Source of the DNA: Brachycybe producta
Lineage: Eukaryota > Arthropoda > Diplopoda > Playtdesmida > Andrognathidae
Assembly (NCBI GenBank): GCA_036925085.1
Contig: JAUPFP010000038.1
Span: 2,021,671 to 2,085,670 of the forward strand
Length of the DNA stretch: 64,000 nt
Direction: 5' to 3'
The notes beneath the pieces are model-generated. The model was not told the origin of the DNA. It saw only the letters and a program-made list of their open reading frames with translations, and did not search any database. Positions 10,994-23,366 of this stretch are shown piece by piece (within the stretch, counting starts at the first letter, position 1; each line of letters begins with the position of its first letter). Position numbers and translations under genes: made by a program.

Positions 10994-12123
10994 ATTATTA
11001 TCAATATTGGATGAGAATATTCACTCAATTCCGACAGCTACAAAATGCTGTTTCAAAATTTGTGAATGTTAGAAATTAGTACGAATCTCACCTTTTTTTA
11101 AAAAAAAAAACTGAACAGGTCTTCGCGAACGACGATCGTCGGTGGATCCGCTTATATTTTCATATCATTCAAGTATATATCATCTCTCGTTATAAAAGAT
11201 CCTAATGAAAAAAATGATAGAAATAAAGTGAAACCAGTTGCGCATTGCAAAACATTTGACAATTTATTAATAACCAACTTTTCTAAAATTAAATAATAAA
11301 TAATAAAAAAGACGTCAACTGAGCCAACAAAATGCAACAAGAAAAAAAGAGAGAGAGAGAGAGAGAAAGGGAAAGAGAGAGAGAGATAGAAAGAAAGTAA
11401 GAGAGATAGAAAGAGAGAAAGTAAGAGAGAAACAGAATGAACAATAATAGATCCACCTTCACGAAATGAACCAACTAACCAATAAAAACATATACAAGGA
11501 ATGGTGATTGAATGACTGGATATTTTTGTTCATCTTTGTAAATATACTTTGAACGACGCGCAAAAAATGCAAATTACACATTTAAACAGGCCATTGTTGC
11601 TGCTGTCAAATAAGAGAGTAGAATTTATCCAATATTTTTTTTAAAAAGACAAAAGTGGCTGGCATTATTATAAGTGTTTCTATGGTGAGAGTATCATGTC
11701 AAGACATCCACATTTCATTAACTTAGTAGGAAAGGGTTTTTCATCTTCAAACTCTTGGTTTTCTTTGGAAGATACTTCTTTAATTGCCATTAATCCACAT
11801 TGCTTTATATATATATATATAAGAGAAGCCATTCACCAGTGGTAGTGGTGGTGGTGGTGGTGAAGTCTTCTTTATAGTTTGCTCATAAAGTGAGTCTTAA
11901 CCACTTTTCAAACAAAAAAGGAGAAAGATTCAAAGAAAAACAACACACACGCACACACAAAACGAATACTTCTCTGACTTTACTTATCACATGCAGTGAT
12001 GGTGGTGGCAACGTCGAGGATTTACATCACTTAAAAAAAGAAGCTTTCGCCAAAAACTTGTATTAATTAAAAACAAACGGCTGTACTGGAACGTTTTTCT
12101 GGACATCTTCCAAACGCATTAGT
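10993..12123. other. Region downstream of the tincar-like gene
   Basis: Holds GA-rich simple repeats at about 11348-11430, a (TA)n tract near 11810 and a (GGT)n tract near 11843-11862. No exon was recognised. Confidence 0.4.
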
Positions 12124-12129
12124 TTTATT
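12124..12129 (-). terminator. Possible poly(A) signal of the tincar-like gene
   Basis: AATAAA on the minus strand, about 70 bases beyond the TGA stop at 12198-12200. Its position suits a short 3' UTR. Confidence 0.45.
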
Positions 12130-12197
12130 TTTTTTTATATAATAATTTTTTAAAACCGGAAGGGATCGATTGGGTTAGTCACTAAGTCCTCCTGATG

Positions 12198-15100
12198 TCA
12201 TGCATGCGAGAGATAATTGTCAGAGTCTCCCGAAGAAGTTAAAGAATAGTTAGCCGAATCTCTTTGATGACCAGACGTTCCTCTGTTTGATGAGGTCAAA
12301 TGTCCTAGTAAAGTGTTCGAGTTACGTCCAGAAGACTCGATTTGAGATGTCAATGGTAGGTGCTGTCGTGAATAGATCAGTTTAGATGGAGCAATTGCAA
12401 CATTAGATATACCACAATGGTAAGGAGAACCACCACTGTTGACTGTTACCGGTGGATCGGTAAAGGATGTCAACCTCATATTGGTAGCACGACCAAACGG
12501 TTCCTGTTTCTCCTTCAGTTCGTCTGATTTGAGACGAGTCTGTTTTTTTCTCAAGATGAGCACGGCAGAATCTTGTCCATCGCACGGAGACGTTCCTCCA
12601 CCATCTATCATTCCTCTAGGAACTGTAGACGAGCAAGATGACGACGAAGAGTAGTTTGATGGCGTCCTCTGAAGAGACATACTCTTCCATACATGTTCTG
12701 GTTTACCACAATCCAAATTAGTGGCTAATGGCAGCAGGTCATCCATGCTTGATGATTTTCTAGTAGAATTATTGTCACAAATACTGCTGCTCGAATGAAT
12801 ACCACTCGATGTGTCACTGCTGGCTCCTTTCTCAGGAGGTGAACACGAACTAGTCAACGAATTGGAACGGGTCGTCACCACTTCATGACCCTCTTCGTCA
12901 CGGTTCGTCGTTGTATTGGAACTCGGTGGAGCCGTTTTCAACAAAACCAGTCGTTCGGAACACATCAGCGCCTGTGGCTGAAACAAACAAGAATAAACAA
13001 ATAAATTGCATGCAACGATAAATCACCAATACACTATATAGCTGCAATTTACTTTCTCTCCCACCGACCCACCTACACCAAAATTCTTTTTCGGTTTTCC
13101 AATCAACTACCGATTCTAGGGGATTTAATGATCATTAATTATCACCGGCATGGAATGATGCTTCCATCTTAAGACGTAGCGCGTTTTCGATTTGCAACAG
13201 TTACTGAGTAAGAAAAAATCGGATTAAATGCACCAAATGAATTTGTTTCTTTTGCAGAAAAGCAAAAAAAAAAAAAATCTCACGAAGAGTCAATCTTAAG
13301 CTTCGGAAAAACGTAAAGAGTTTCGGATTTCTTCAATTCAACTCAGTACAAATGCAATCAGCTCAAGATCCATGTGGCAGTGGATGGGGTCAAATAACAA
13401 TGATAAGTAGTTGTCATTTAGACAAGGTTTAGATATTATTGTCAAATTGAATTCGTCTTAAACGGAACTACGTGCTGCTGGAAGAGAATTCCATTTATTT
13501 GTAAAAAAAAATGACCACGAATATGCATCAGTTCTAGCTCTTACTTCTTTATTTAGCTTTGGATTGCCATGTCAACTTATATGGGAGTTTCTATTAAGAA
13601 TTACATCCAACAATGCTCTGTTCTCTAGAGAACGTTCGTTTTCATCGCAGAAAAGCAAAACCATTTTTGTTTTCACCAAACGAACTCAAAAATAAATCCA
13701 TAACTTTCACGTCACTTCCGCCACAATTTGTTGAAGTGGCTTGATTTTGGTTCGAGCTGTACAATCGCGAAACAACTACAAAAAAACTTACTTCGTGTAA
13801 CTCTCATGTACAAAAATGTTTACACGTCAATCACGAAGCTTTAATCCAATATATAATTTTTCATTTTCGTACCAAAGTTTATGATGGCTGAGCTGTCGGC
13901 AGAATTTGATATCATAAATCATGCTTATTACTTATTAGTAATTACAAAATTTTTTTTAATGCAACAGTTTCATTTAGCCATTATCTAAAAAGATAAAATA
14001 CATCTGAACCAAAAACTAAATACACGTTTCAAATTAAAAACAAAACTTACCGAGGGGCTTTCATCATGAACTGTAACAGCCACATTAATTTGATGGACGG
14101 GACTTTTGACATTATGACACATACGACCAGAATCAACGTATCCACTTGGAGAATGTTCACTGGAACTACGATGTACTTTAAATCCATCTTCTTCATTCTC
14201 GTCTTCTTCGTCTTCTTCTTCGTGAACCTGTCGCAAAAGAGATCACAAAACGCACACACATAAAAACAAACTGTTTAAGCAACGATCAAGTAATTAATAA
14301 TTGTATGCCAAGTCAAAAAAAGAAGGAGAAAAAACCACTCTAGAAATTAAATGTGATACCTCAAGAAGCCGCTGGAGACTTGCTTCGTGTTCGTCTTCTT
14401 CGTCTACTTCTCTAATGAGTGGAATGTCTCTCAAGGTGGCGTAGTCACCGTCTTCATCTGTATCCGTCAAGTCTTCGAACTTTACACTCTGCTGTTTCTT
14501 TGATTTATTCGTTGCTTTCGGAGACTTGGGACCATTTCCTTTTCCTTTTCTTGGACTGCCACTCAAAAAAGTATCTTCAAAGGTTACCTTATGCTTGACG
14601 TTAGGCGATTTCTTCTTGCCCGTCCATAAGAGTCGTTCGTTCTCTGGAGACTGTCTCGGCGATGAAGGTGGTTTTGGTTTCAACCAGTATATGTCATCTT
14701 CTTCACGTACCGTTTTATTATACCGTTGTTGTTGTTGTTGCTGCTGTTGTTGTTGATGTTGCAAATGTTTTTGTTGATGAAGATTCTTCACGACGACGTT
14801 CATAATCGCTTTTTTTGGAGCAACTTCCTTTATTGTGTACGTCTGACCACCACAAATGACAATTATGGGCGCATTTTTCGGATGCTTATGTCTTTGAAGT
14901 TCAATGTCATTATGTAATTTTGTGGCCTTTCCATTGCATAAACTGGACATCCCAGGTTGCACATGGAAGTACCATTGTTGTTTTAATGTCAAAGTTAACC
15001 ACAAAACAATCCACAAAAACATAAACATAATGGTTCCAACGACACATGCTAAGATGGAACCATCTAGGCTACCCTTGTAAACGAGAGTATAGTCATGTAG

Positions 15101-15777
15101 AAGAGGACACGTAATAATGGCCACAAACATAAGCACTACAAACGCAAGACAATGTGGCATATAACCCCAAAGTGTTCTCGAACTCTCTCGCCAAGAGATG
15201 TGATGTTTCTCGCGTTCACGCACAACATACCCTTGAAATTTCCTTAGTCCATAGAAATAGACGACCGAACCGGACAGTCCAACGATGGTGTTGCTTAGCA
15301 CATACAATACGACAGCCATCGGACGAGACAGCATAAAGTCATCGTTGGTGGTCGTCGAGATTACGGCATCGGCGCCGTAAGCGTTTAATTTGTAGAAAAC
15401 AGAAAAACCCGTAAATGCCAATAAGGATTGGAGAGACGCAAGGACTAGCTGAACAGAAAATAGGAAGCCAAAGGATTTGTTCGTCTCCCAAAAGACAGCT
15501 GGATAACGTACAGAGTAGACAAGAAGAGCAACGGCATAATTAAAAAATTCAGGCGAAATGGGCGTCAATTCATCAAAGGATCGTCCTTGACCACCAGTGC
15601 CAACTCCACCATTACCACCGGATAATTCTCCAACACCACCATTTCCAGCCTTGACTAGATCATCAGGCGAAGCTCCCAATGAAGTTCCAGAGTGATTGTT
15701 GGCCGCCAAAAAACTGAGCACAACTATTCGATCTTTGTGCGTTATCATGAAGTCCAGATCTGTACGCCAAATCTCGT
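12198..15777 (-). CDS. tinc: Tincar-like multi-pass membrane protein, last three coding exons
   Basis: Exons 14360-15777, 14051-14227 and 12198-12977 join in frame (phase 0 at both inner junctions) and end in TGA. The first begins after TTTCTGTAG in phase 1 with EIWRTDLDFM, then HKDRIVVLSF, motifs I recall from insect Tincar. Five hydrophobic spans follow: near VALLVYSVRYPAVFW, FSVQLVLASLQSLLAF, VVLYVLSNTIVGLSG, CLAFVVLMFVAIITC and VVGTIMFMFLWIVLW. The LLHDYTLVYKGSLDGS segment sits between spans 4 and 5. The long C-terminal region is cytosolic-looking and polar, with a glutamine run, KVTFEDTFL, DGDYATLRDIPLI, an acidic stretch, and a Ser-rich last exon with SSDTSSGIHSS. Insect Tincar is predicted to have eight spans, so the missing 5' exons should carry about three more. 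The biochemical function is unknown; the fly gene is linked to eye and cardiac development. Confidence 0.83.
13330..13640 (-). mobile_element. Decayed 3' fragment of the non-LTR retrotransposon, in a tincar intron
   Basis: Aligns by eye with 28862-29100. Shared text includes TGCAATCAGCTC, CCATGTGGCAG, GGAAGAGAATTCCAT and ATATGCATCAGT. It keeps only the end of the reverse transcriptase ORF and the 3' tail, with frameshifts. It lies in the intron between the last two tincar exons, in the same orientation as the gene. Confidence 0.6.
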
Positions 15778-16400
15778 CTACAGAAATAAAAATATTTCAA
15801 AATAAATTAAAAAACGTTATGAGAATAAAAGTTTGCGATGACAACAAAAGTAAATGAAAAATAGAACAAGAAATGACGTAAAAAAAAAGAAAAATAGAAA
15901 GGATATTAGTGTGAACAAGAAATATCTGGGGACCGATGCCTCGAAAAACGTATAATCTCCTACAAAAAACACCATCTATTATGGCCATTTAGGAATCCCA
16001 CATATTGGACAGCTGCAATTTTTTCTCTCTCCTTGCATGTGTGGGTGTGGATGTCTCAAGTAATTTCCAAGGAACAACAATTCGAGAGTCATCAATCTAT
16101 AGGAGTTGCATGCATGGCCATAAGTTTCAGAGGATTAAGGGATGGATTTTCTAAACATCAATGGATGGTAGTAAAATAAATATACGTTCTTAAGAGTTGG
16201 GAGGTTGGTTCTATTTCAACGTCACTGACAACCAAACTTCATAGTTCCAAGTAGAGCACACCATAGCACTATACTGAAAGTAATGAAGTTAAAAGAAAAC
16301 TTTTTATTCTATTAAAGACATCATTCCTTTATTTAAAAGAAAACAATATACACACATACTGCTTTAACAACTGATATACAAAAACAGTAGAGTTGCACAA
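15778..16400. other. Upstream of the tincar exon; no exon seen
   Basis: Expected to begin a tincar intron. I searched for a preceding exon ending in phase 1 and coding for membrane spans and did not find one. AT-rich unique-looking sequence. Confidence 0.4.
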
Positions 16401-16429
16401 CGTGCGGCTCACAATACCGTAACGGATAC

Positions 16430-16830
16430 AGATACCACTGAATATGTAATACAGAGTTTCCAACGATTTTAATTTCTGAAATTCCCTGACAGTTTCAGGT
16501 TTCCAGATAGAGGTGGCAATCCTTACTCCTGTATTTTGAATTTTAAAAATTCTTGAATCTTTCAACATCTTTAAGCTTTTTTGAGATTTCTGGTTCCCAT
16601 TAATTGAGCCCTTTCGGGCCGTTTTAGTGCTTTTTTCGAGCATTTAATTCTTTTTAAATTTTTGGCCGTTTTTTAATCACTAGAATAGGAATTTCAGAAC
16701 ATAAAATTCCCTAACTTTTCCAGGTTTTATAATGTATAATTGTGTTGCTAAATTCTCTTGACTTTTCCCTGACTCATGTTGAATATGTTCTAATTCCCTG
16801 ACATTTCCAGAACCCTGTAGAGAAAAAAAC
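16430..16830 (-). repeat. Dispersed repeat, family C, copy 2
   Basis: Marked by AATTCCCTGACAGTTTCAGG, TTTTGAATTTTAAAAATTCT, GAGCCCTTTCGGGCCGTTTTA and TTCCCTAACTTTTCCAGG. The same blocks occur in the copies at 3.1, 34.0, 43.8 and 47.6 kb. The repeated CTGGAAAAGTCAGGGAATTT motif (reverse sense here) appears several times within each copy. The element type is not clear. Confidence 0.5.
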
Positions 16831-16967
16831 CTTACATTATTATCAAAGAAGTCGATATCCTGTGCTAATAGCCAACTGTGAAGATAACTCAAATTTGTTG
16901 AGAAATGTATTGCGGAAAATGTATGTAGTTCTCTCAACGTAACATTAGGATATAAGGTTCTCTAACT

Positions 16968-17210
16968 TTAAGTTAGTCTTTTTTGGGTAGCAGCTTGCAA
17001 AAAAGGATTAATTAGTTGTGACCCGTAAAGATTAAGATCTAGAAATCCAGAATGCAAAGCTCGTTCCAAAACACAACCGTAATTAACCTCCGGATCACGT
17101 GCATCAGTGGACATGGAATAAGAATGTTTTCTTTGATTCGAAAACATCATTTGTGATCCACGAGTAATGGTAATGAACCACAGACAATATATATTGAGAC
17201 AAAAAAACAA
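16968..17210 (-). CDS. Possible coding exon, unrecognised
   Basis: An 80-codon open frame whose middle (from MMFSNQRKHSYSMSTDAR to LERALHSGFLDLNLYG) has a balanced, protein-like composition and no simple repeat. LERALHSGFLDLN faintly resembles the first turn before leucine-rich repeats, but no later repeat follows. No good acceptor or donor gives a frame that joins the tincar exon at 15777. It could be a stray open frame. Confidence 0.2.
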   Translation of the reverse strand: MFFCLNIYCLWFITITRGSQMMFSNQRKHSYSMSTDARDPEVNYGCVLERALHSGFLDLNLYGSQLINPFLQAATQKRLT

Positions 17211-18014
17211 AAATAAAAGGCAGAGAAAAAGAAGAACATAAAACTCATCTCATTACTATAGGGAAATGCATCTCTTCATTTTGCAGTAAAAAAACGTGAG
17301 AAATATATTTGCAAATCGGAAAGAAGTTTGCCAAACAAGTAGTAAATCGAATAAGAATATTAACTAAAAACAAAGAAGAAGAGAAAATCATGAAGAGCCC
17401 CCCCCCCCCCCGTTGGAAACAGGGTATATAAGAAGAAGAAGAAGAATGAGAAGATGAAAAGCAACAAAACACCACCGACTACTATTTCTTAATTCAGCAA
17501 GTAGATTTGTAAGCAGCAGATGGGGGGATGCTGTTGTAAAATGCAATAAAAAATAAGCAAAATGGATATGGGTGGTAGTTTAAACAATGCAATGAAAGAT
17601 GACGATGGATGAACCAACAACAAAATTAAATACAAACTCAAGATGCATACAAACAAGGCAAAAAAAGGAACATAAACATGAAACAGAGTGGGGATGAAGA
17701 GAGAGTAATAGGCAAAACAAATGAAAATGGAAGGTTGGTTGGTGTCATACGGTAGTATTTCTGCTAAACGTGGATTGTCGTCTTTTTTTCTAAGGGGGGG
17801 GGGCACCACTACGCCTCCTCCTCCTCCTCCCACTTACCACATTTTTGGCTCAAGCCACGTATATTTAATTAAGCATTCATAAAAGTTTGCGAAAGAATAA
17901 TTATTTGAGAAAACGCAAATGAGTTGAGTGCAGAGAACTACTACAACTACTGTATATCTAATACTGCTGCCGTCTAAACCTATTTTTAGTGCGAAGTATG
18001 TACTTATCTAAAGT
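17211..18014. other. AT-rich region with C/G homopolymers
   Basis: Homopolymer C at 17400-17411, homopolymer G near 17797-17804 and a GGA/CTC tract at 17815-17832. A short exon-like patch around 17752-17790 (minus) is discussed under findings. No gene is assigned. Confidence 0.35.
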
Positions 18015-18221
18015 TTTGGGTTGTAAACTACGTCGTTGTGTTTTTTTTTGTTGCACAATTAAAATTTCAAATTAAAATAAAAAAAATTAAAACTGCAATT
18101 AAAAGTTTAACGGTGAAATTGCACTCTTCCTAAATTTGTAATAGCAATTTATTTTTTTCAACTTTAATTTGAATTTAGAAATTGTGCAAAAAGAACGCAA
18201 CGACTTAGTTTACAACCTAAT
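18015..18221. mobile_element. Hairpin MITE-like element
   Basis: TTGGGTTGTAAACTACGTCG at the left pairs with CGACTTAGTTTACAACCTAA at the right. The arms continue inward with GTTGCACAATT against AATTGTGC and AAATTTCAAATTAAA against TTTAATTTGAATTT. Total length is about 207 bases and no coding capacity is seen. Confidence 0.6.
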
Positions 18222-19900
18222 ATAGAAAGTGGCGTAAAATAAATCATCGCAATTTGTTTGTTTAAAAACTCTTGGTATTTGTTCGTTTTTTTTTTTCAGA
18301 ATAAACTCGAAAGTTGGGAAATTTAGTTATGAAAAGAAACACACACCACGACAATATGTGCACAAGTAGTGCATGCAGCTTATTATACTTTGAAATAAAA
18401 TTCTACGATTCACGATTAATTTTGTTAAATTTACGAGCTTGTAGTATGACCACAAAGCTCACCAGATTTGGTGGCTCCCCAATTTTCCTATGAGGCCACA
18501 TTAAGAAGCAGGTATATGCAAATAAGTCCGATTCTTTGCAAGAATCACAAACCAACATAATTGAAGAAATCTTGCAAACCTCTATCGAAATGTTTTTTTA
18601 TATGTTAGATTAGCAGCACAAAGCCACAGATTTGCCAACGAAATGGAAGTGGCCATTTTAAGCCACTATTTTTAATAAGTGAAGTAAAAAATGCAAAAAT
18701 TAAAACTTTTATTTTCAATTTTTATAATGTATTTCTGTTGTTCTCTGTTCAAAAGTTCTAAACAAAATATGATGATTAGCATTTACGCCACCCTCTTATA
18801 AATGGTAACAACATGTTATTCTGGTAAAATACATTTGGCAATGCCACAAACGAAAGGTGGACGAGCAGAAATTTTAACCAAATTACACAAACAAAATTAC
18901 AACGATTAATTGCAAGAAATTGCAAGATTACAAAGAGCAACATGATTAAACTCGAAAACGATTGTTGTTGTTTTTGTTTACTATACATGTATACATGTCA
19001 CATGGGCAATATTCACTGCAGTGTGGCCTTGAATTAACTGTAATTGCCAATGTGATATTACTCTTGCAAGAATTAAAGTGGTTTCTTGCACACTATGTTA
19101 CACTTCACAAAAAAACGCTCATCTTTGTTGTTTTCTTGTTGCCAAGAAACTGTGCAAGATTCACAGCAATATTTGACATATTTCTTGCACTGAATCTTGC
19201 GAGAAAAACATCCAGAGTGATTCGCCGCCTACAATAGAAACTAGCTCTTACATTTATACAATGTCCTAACTATAAAAAATAAAGGAAGAAGAACTAACAT
19301 GTGTATTCATCGATAAAAAAGGAACCATTTTTGAGAGGTTGGAAGGCTTTTTTTTCATGAAATTAACTTAATGGCATACTTTATGAATGAGTTGTTTCAA
19401 TGAAAAAAAAAAAAGATAGTGAAAAGAAGCAAAAAAAAAAAAAAAGGGAGGAGATGGAATTCGAATGACATCACTCGATCTAGTCTCTCATTAGTTAATT
19501 CAAGCAGCACTATTTGTAGTTATATTCGTATATGAAGTGGCACTCAAATGGATCTACAACATAACAGTAGTTAGGGACGAACTTACAGAAGAAGACCTGA
19601 AACTGAAACAAATTCCATAAACCATTGACGTCATAACAGATATAACAAAAAGGTTAAAAAGACTTTGTTACAAATTGTAATCTTAAACGAGTGTAATGAA
19701 ATTTGACATTCATAAAAGATTTTTAAATTTAAAAACCCCCCTCCAACTATCAAGTCCATTAGAGGTTATATAGTATGCCATTAGTCGATAATTGGACTTT
19801 AGAGAGAAGATTTTTTTGTGTGTGTATATGTGTGCGTTTATAGAAAGAAGCACCATCCATACATCATCATCATCAGCATCAGTAGCATTTAGTAGATCAA
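18222..19900. other. AT-rich non-coding region
   Basis: Several TTGCAAGATT / AATCTTGCAA motifs in both orientations (18536-19205) suggest another decayed inverted repeat, but I could not define its ends. Poly(A) runs lie near 19400-19445. No gene is recognised. Confidence 0.35.
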
Positions 19901-19902
19901 CG

Positions 19903-20014
19903 GTTAGCAAAGCGTGTGCCATGAGTTTTTCTAGGTGTGCCAAGACTTCTCCAGGCAAAAAAAAAAATTCCCCAGTGTGCCGTGATCCAAAAAAGTTTGG
20001 AAACCACTGCAGAA
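19903..20014 (-). mobile_element. hAT-like short element, copy 1
   Basis: On the minus strand the end reads GCAGTGGTTTCCAAACTTTT, followed by GGCACAC motifs and GGCACACCTAGAAAAACT. The other copy, at 40019-40301, is in plus orientation. CAGTGGTTCTCAAACTT-type ends are characteristic of hAT-superfamily elements. Confidence 0.55.
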
Positions 20015-20689
20015 TGAAAAAAAAAGCTTCATAAAAAGTCTCATTCGTGGCAAACTGACTGAATATCGTCTTATTGCATTATCAATGACAAGCACAAACA
20101 GTAAGGTTGGCCGGTCGGTGGTCGGTCCGTTTCCAAAAATGTGAACCTTCAAAAGTAATTTTTTTCATAAATAATCGCAATGACATAAGATAAGTAGCTA
20201 GACCTACATCATTTTTTATGATGTTTCAAAAAACATTTTTCTCAAAATAAAAAACTCGGATGGAACAAATTTTGACATAAACCGGTAAACACAAGACATA
20301 AAAGCGTCTATTTATAGATATATTTTCAAATATAATAATATTTGTGTCAGAAACTGTAAAAAGAACAGAAAATGACTCATATACACAAGACGATTTTTTT
20401 CTTTCTTAAAAAATTGAAAACTTGTGTCAGAATAAATCAAACGCACTCTTTTTTAACCTTTTTTGCTGTAAAGTAACCATCTTTAAATATATGATGTGTA
20501 AATATTCCAAAAAAAAAAATAAAATGGAAATGTCGTAGCAACTCCTGAATTGAATGAAAAAACAAAGTATGTCAAAAGTCCAAACTCAATTTAAGATGGT
20601 TTATCAACAAATTGATTTGCAAACTCTTGATTATTCTTTCTTTCTTTCACTTACAAAATTACGAAAAAACTACGTGTAGAAAGTGTCCT
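20015..20689. other. AT-rich non-coding region
   Basis: Nothing beyond homopolymers is seen. Confidence 0.4.
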
Positions 20690-20980
20690 AGAAGCTAGAA
20701 AAGGTAACTCCATCAATCACTTCAGGGTGTTTCCATGTTGAGATCTTTTAAAATAAAAATTTTTATTGAAAAAAAAAAATAAAAAAATAACGTCCTTACA
20801 TGCAAAGTTTATTTTGTAAGATGTCAAGATGAAATTACCCTTAAGTGATTGAGTTCTTCTTCTAGTTTCCAATACACTTTCAAGTTTCTCTTCATTTTGC
20901 AATTTGCATCTGAAAGGCGGAACATAATCAAAGAGTTCGAGAGGCCATTTACACTTTAAAACCACCTTAAGTTAGACACA
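20690..20980. repeat. Dispersed hairpin repeat, family B, copy 3
   Basis: Blocks shared with the other copies: AGAAGCTAGAAAAGGTAACTC, AAAGTTTATTTTGTAAGATG, GTGATTGAGTTCTTCTTCTA, and the right end ACTTTAAAACCACCTTAA. Confidence 0.55.
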
Positions 20981-21308
20981 AAATCCTAAGTCACGCAGGA
21001 ACGTCGTTTTTTAATACACGAGTAAAACTAATATCTCACATTCTAGCAGCAAAAAAAATCAATTTTAACTACGTTAAATGTAATGAAGACATATTGACGT
21101 TAAGTAACAAAATAATTGTAAACGGATAAAATTCCCTAAACAACTCTTGAAGCAACAACCCAACCCTTTTTTTTTCTTTCTCCATCCATACCGTAGCAGC
21201 TAGAGTTGGTCCGTTAATTTGTCCGTCAGTCAGACGGAAGAGGACCCTTGTGACCATTCGAACTATTTTTCAGCGATTGATGAGAATCATCGAACCACAT
21301 TGCACTTG

Positions 21309-21350
<42 letters not shown>

Positions 21351-22178
21351 TAAATCCATTTAAGTAACAGCCTTTCATGTAGGCCTCTCTCTTCAAGTGT
21401 AAAAGGAAAGAATTAACTGAATGAAAAGGAAGCAAAACACTTGAAAAGAAATATTTTTATGCACTATTAAAAAAAAACATCGTCCTATGAAATCCTTCAA
21501 CTGAGTAAAGAAGTATAAAGTGTTTAATGGACTTCAGATTGTGTTGTTCAAATAATACTAGCTGCGAAATCGTTGTTATAACATTTATTTGTAACATCTA
21601 ATACCACCTTTTATTTATTTTAAATGCATTAATGTCGTAATGCTACTTTGGCACTACACTTCTCTCATATTTTGTCCTGGTATGTTTTCGTTGTTAGATA
21701 AATAGAAGATAACGTTTCGATGAAATAAATGTCTTAAACAAAAAAAACGAGAAATTGCATATTTGAGTCAAAGTGATACAAAAAGGCAAGAGTTGCCTGA
21801 ATAATAAATAAAGCATTTATCTTCAATTGCAAAGTGAAAATTTAGCACAAAAAGAAACGTTGAAAATGAAGACCTCTAATAGCCTTTGACACACTTGTCT
21901 ACAATGAACTTTCGAGACAACCAAATAAAATTCAAATCCATACTTAAAACCATGTTTTAAATCAACTGTTACTAAGCTGTCTTTTAGCCAAAGCTAAAAA
22001 AAACAATTATATAATGAAAAATATAATTAAAATTAGCATTCAGGTAGATTTATTGAGGATGTCCACATCAAGTCCTTGTGCAGTTTCATTTTTATTAATA
22101 ACTTCACTTCTAGATAAGATAGAAACAATCTATAAAATGTAACTGAAAGAGAATTTATTCAAGATTTAGTATATTTAC
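20981..22178. other. AT-rich region with (CAT)n microsatellite
   Basis: (CAT)n runs at 21308-21350 and would encode poly-Asp on the minus strand. The flanking minus-strand frame is open for about 70 codons, but its main content is the repeat, so no gene is called. Confidence 0.4.
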
Positions 22179-22392
22179 GTATAGAAATATTAACATTTCG
22201 ACATAGCTCCACCTTTTTTGGATACCTGAAGTTCTTCCGAACACGTTCTGCAAATTTGTTGGTTAGACCTGTTGAGGTTTTCGTCACTGTGGTCCTATCA
22301 GTTGCATTTTACAGGATTGTTCATATCTTATATAGAACTGAAATTATTAAAAAATTGAAACTGCACAAGCACTTTATGGACACCCTGTAGTC
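22179..22392 (-). mobile_element. Possible mariner-like end remnant
   Basis: The minus strand begins with CTACAGGGTGTCCATAAAGT, the kind of terminal sequence seen in many mariner-type elements. The inward sequence carries no intact transposase frame that I can recognise. Confidence 0.35.
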
Positions 22393-23307
22393 TTATAGCT
22401 GGAATCGCTTTTTTTCTTTACAATACTTTGGGTTAAATCTCAAACGATTCCATCTATAAAAAAACGCAGAGGGTTGGCGGTGGAGACTAGCAGCTACACT
22501 TCTAGATAATGTGGTTGAAAATATATGCTGGTCGTGGTGGAGGCTGCCCCCAACCCTCGTCATCGTCATCGTTCGAGACGGGTACAACCTTTACAATGTC
22601 CACCAAAGTGGAATGTTCAAAAAAAGTAATGGTCAGTCGACAAACATCGAACAATGTTATTCCTCCCACCTCATTTATCACATATACACGTCACAAGTCA
22701 TATGTGAATCCCACAAAAAAAAGAAGCGAAATTGCATTCATTCTAATGACTACTTGTAACCTATCCACGTCAGAATTCATCAGTTTCGAACCGAAAATCA
22801 TTTATGCCCATTGGTGTGAGAGAGAAAGTGTGTGCGTGTGTGTGGAAGGAGTCCTAAGAATACAATTGACGCATGGATGGATGGATTGTAACACAACGAT
22901 GTAACACCAAAAAGAATGAAAGATTGAATGAATGCAAGATGTACGTGCAAAAACCTTAATCAATTTCAGTTTGATGCTGACACCATTTTCATGAATTTCC
23001 TTCCAATTGTTATCCCAATACATCAATTCATCAACAAAGAAGTGAAAAAGCGAAGAATACATCATTTTTTTTTTCATTCTTCACTTCTTTGAAAACTTTT
23101 TTTTTCTCTTTATTTCTTTTTCTTCTTCTTCTGAAGATGTCTTTTTTTTCTTCATTTTCAATCAAACAAATGTGGGTTTTTGCTTTCGACCATTCATGGA
23201 ATCGTGTGAACAGAAAGTTAGCTGGTTTTTTCTTCTTTTTCTTCTTCCTCTTCTTCAAACTGGTAGAGAAGAAAGAGAGAGATTGGTTTCAATGGTTGAG
23301 AAATGAG

Positions 23308-23366
<59 letters not shown>

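Noticed and set aside
14526..14756. Plus-strand frame ending in poly-Cys
   Set aside because: Antisense shadow of the tincar glutamine run.
22393..22904. GC-richer patch open on both strands (NDDDDEGWGQPPPRP on minus, PSSSSSFETGTTFTM on plus)
   Set aside because: No reliable acceptor or donor and a simple-repeat core; left as unassigned.
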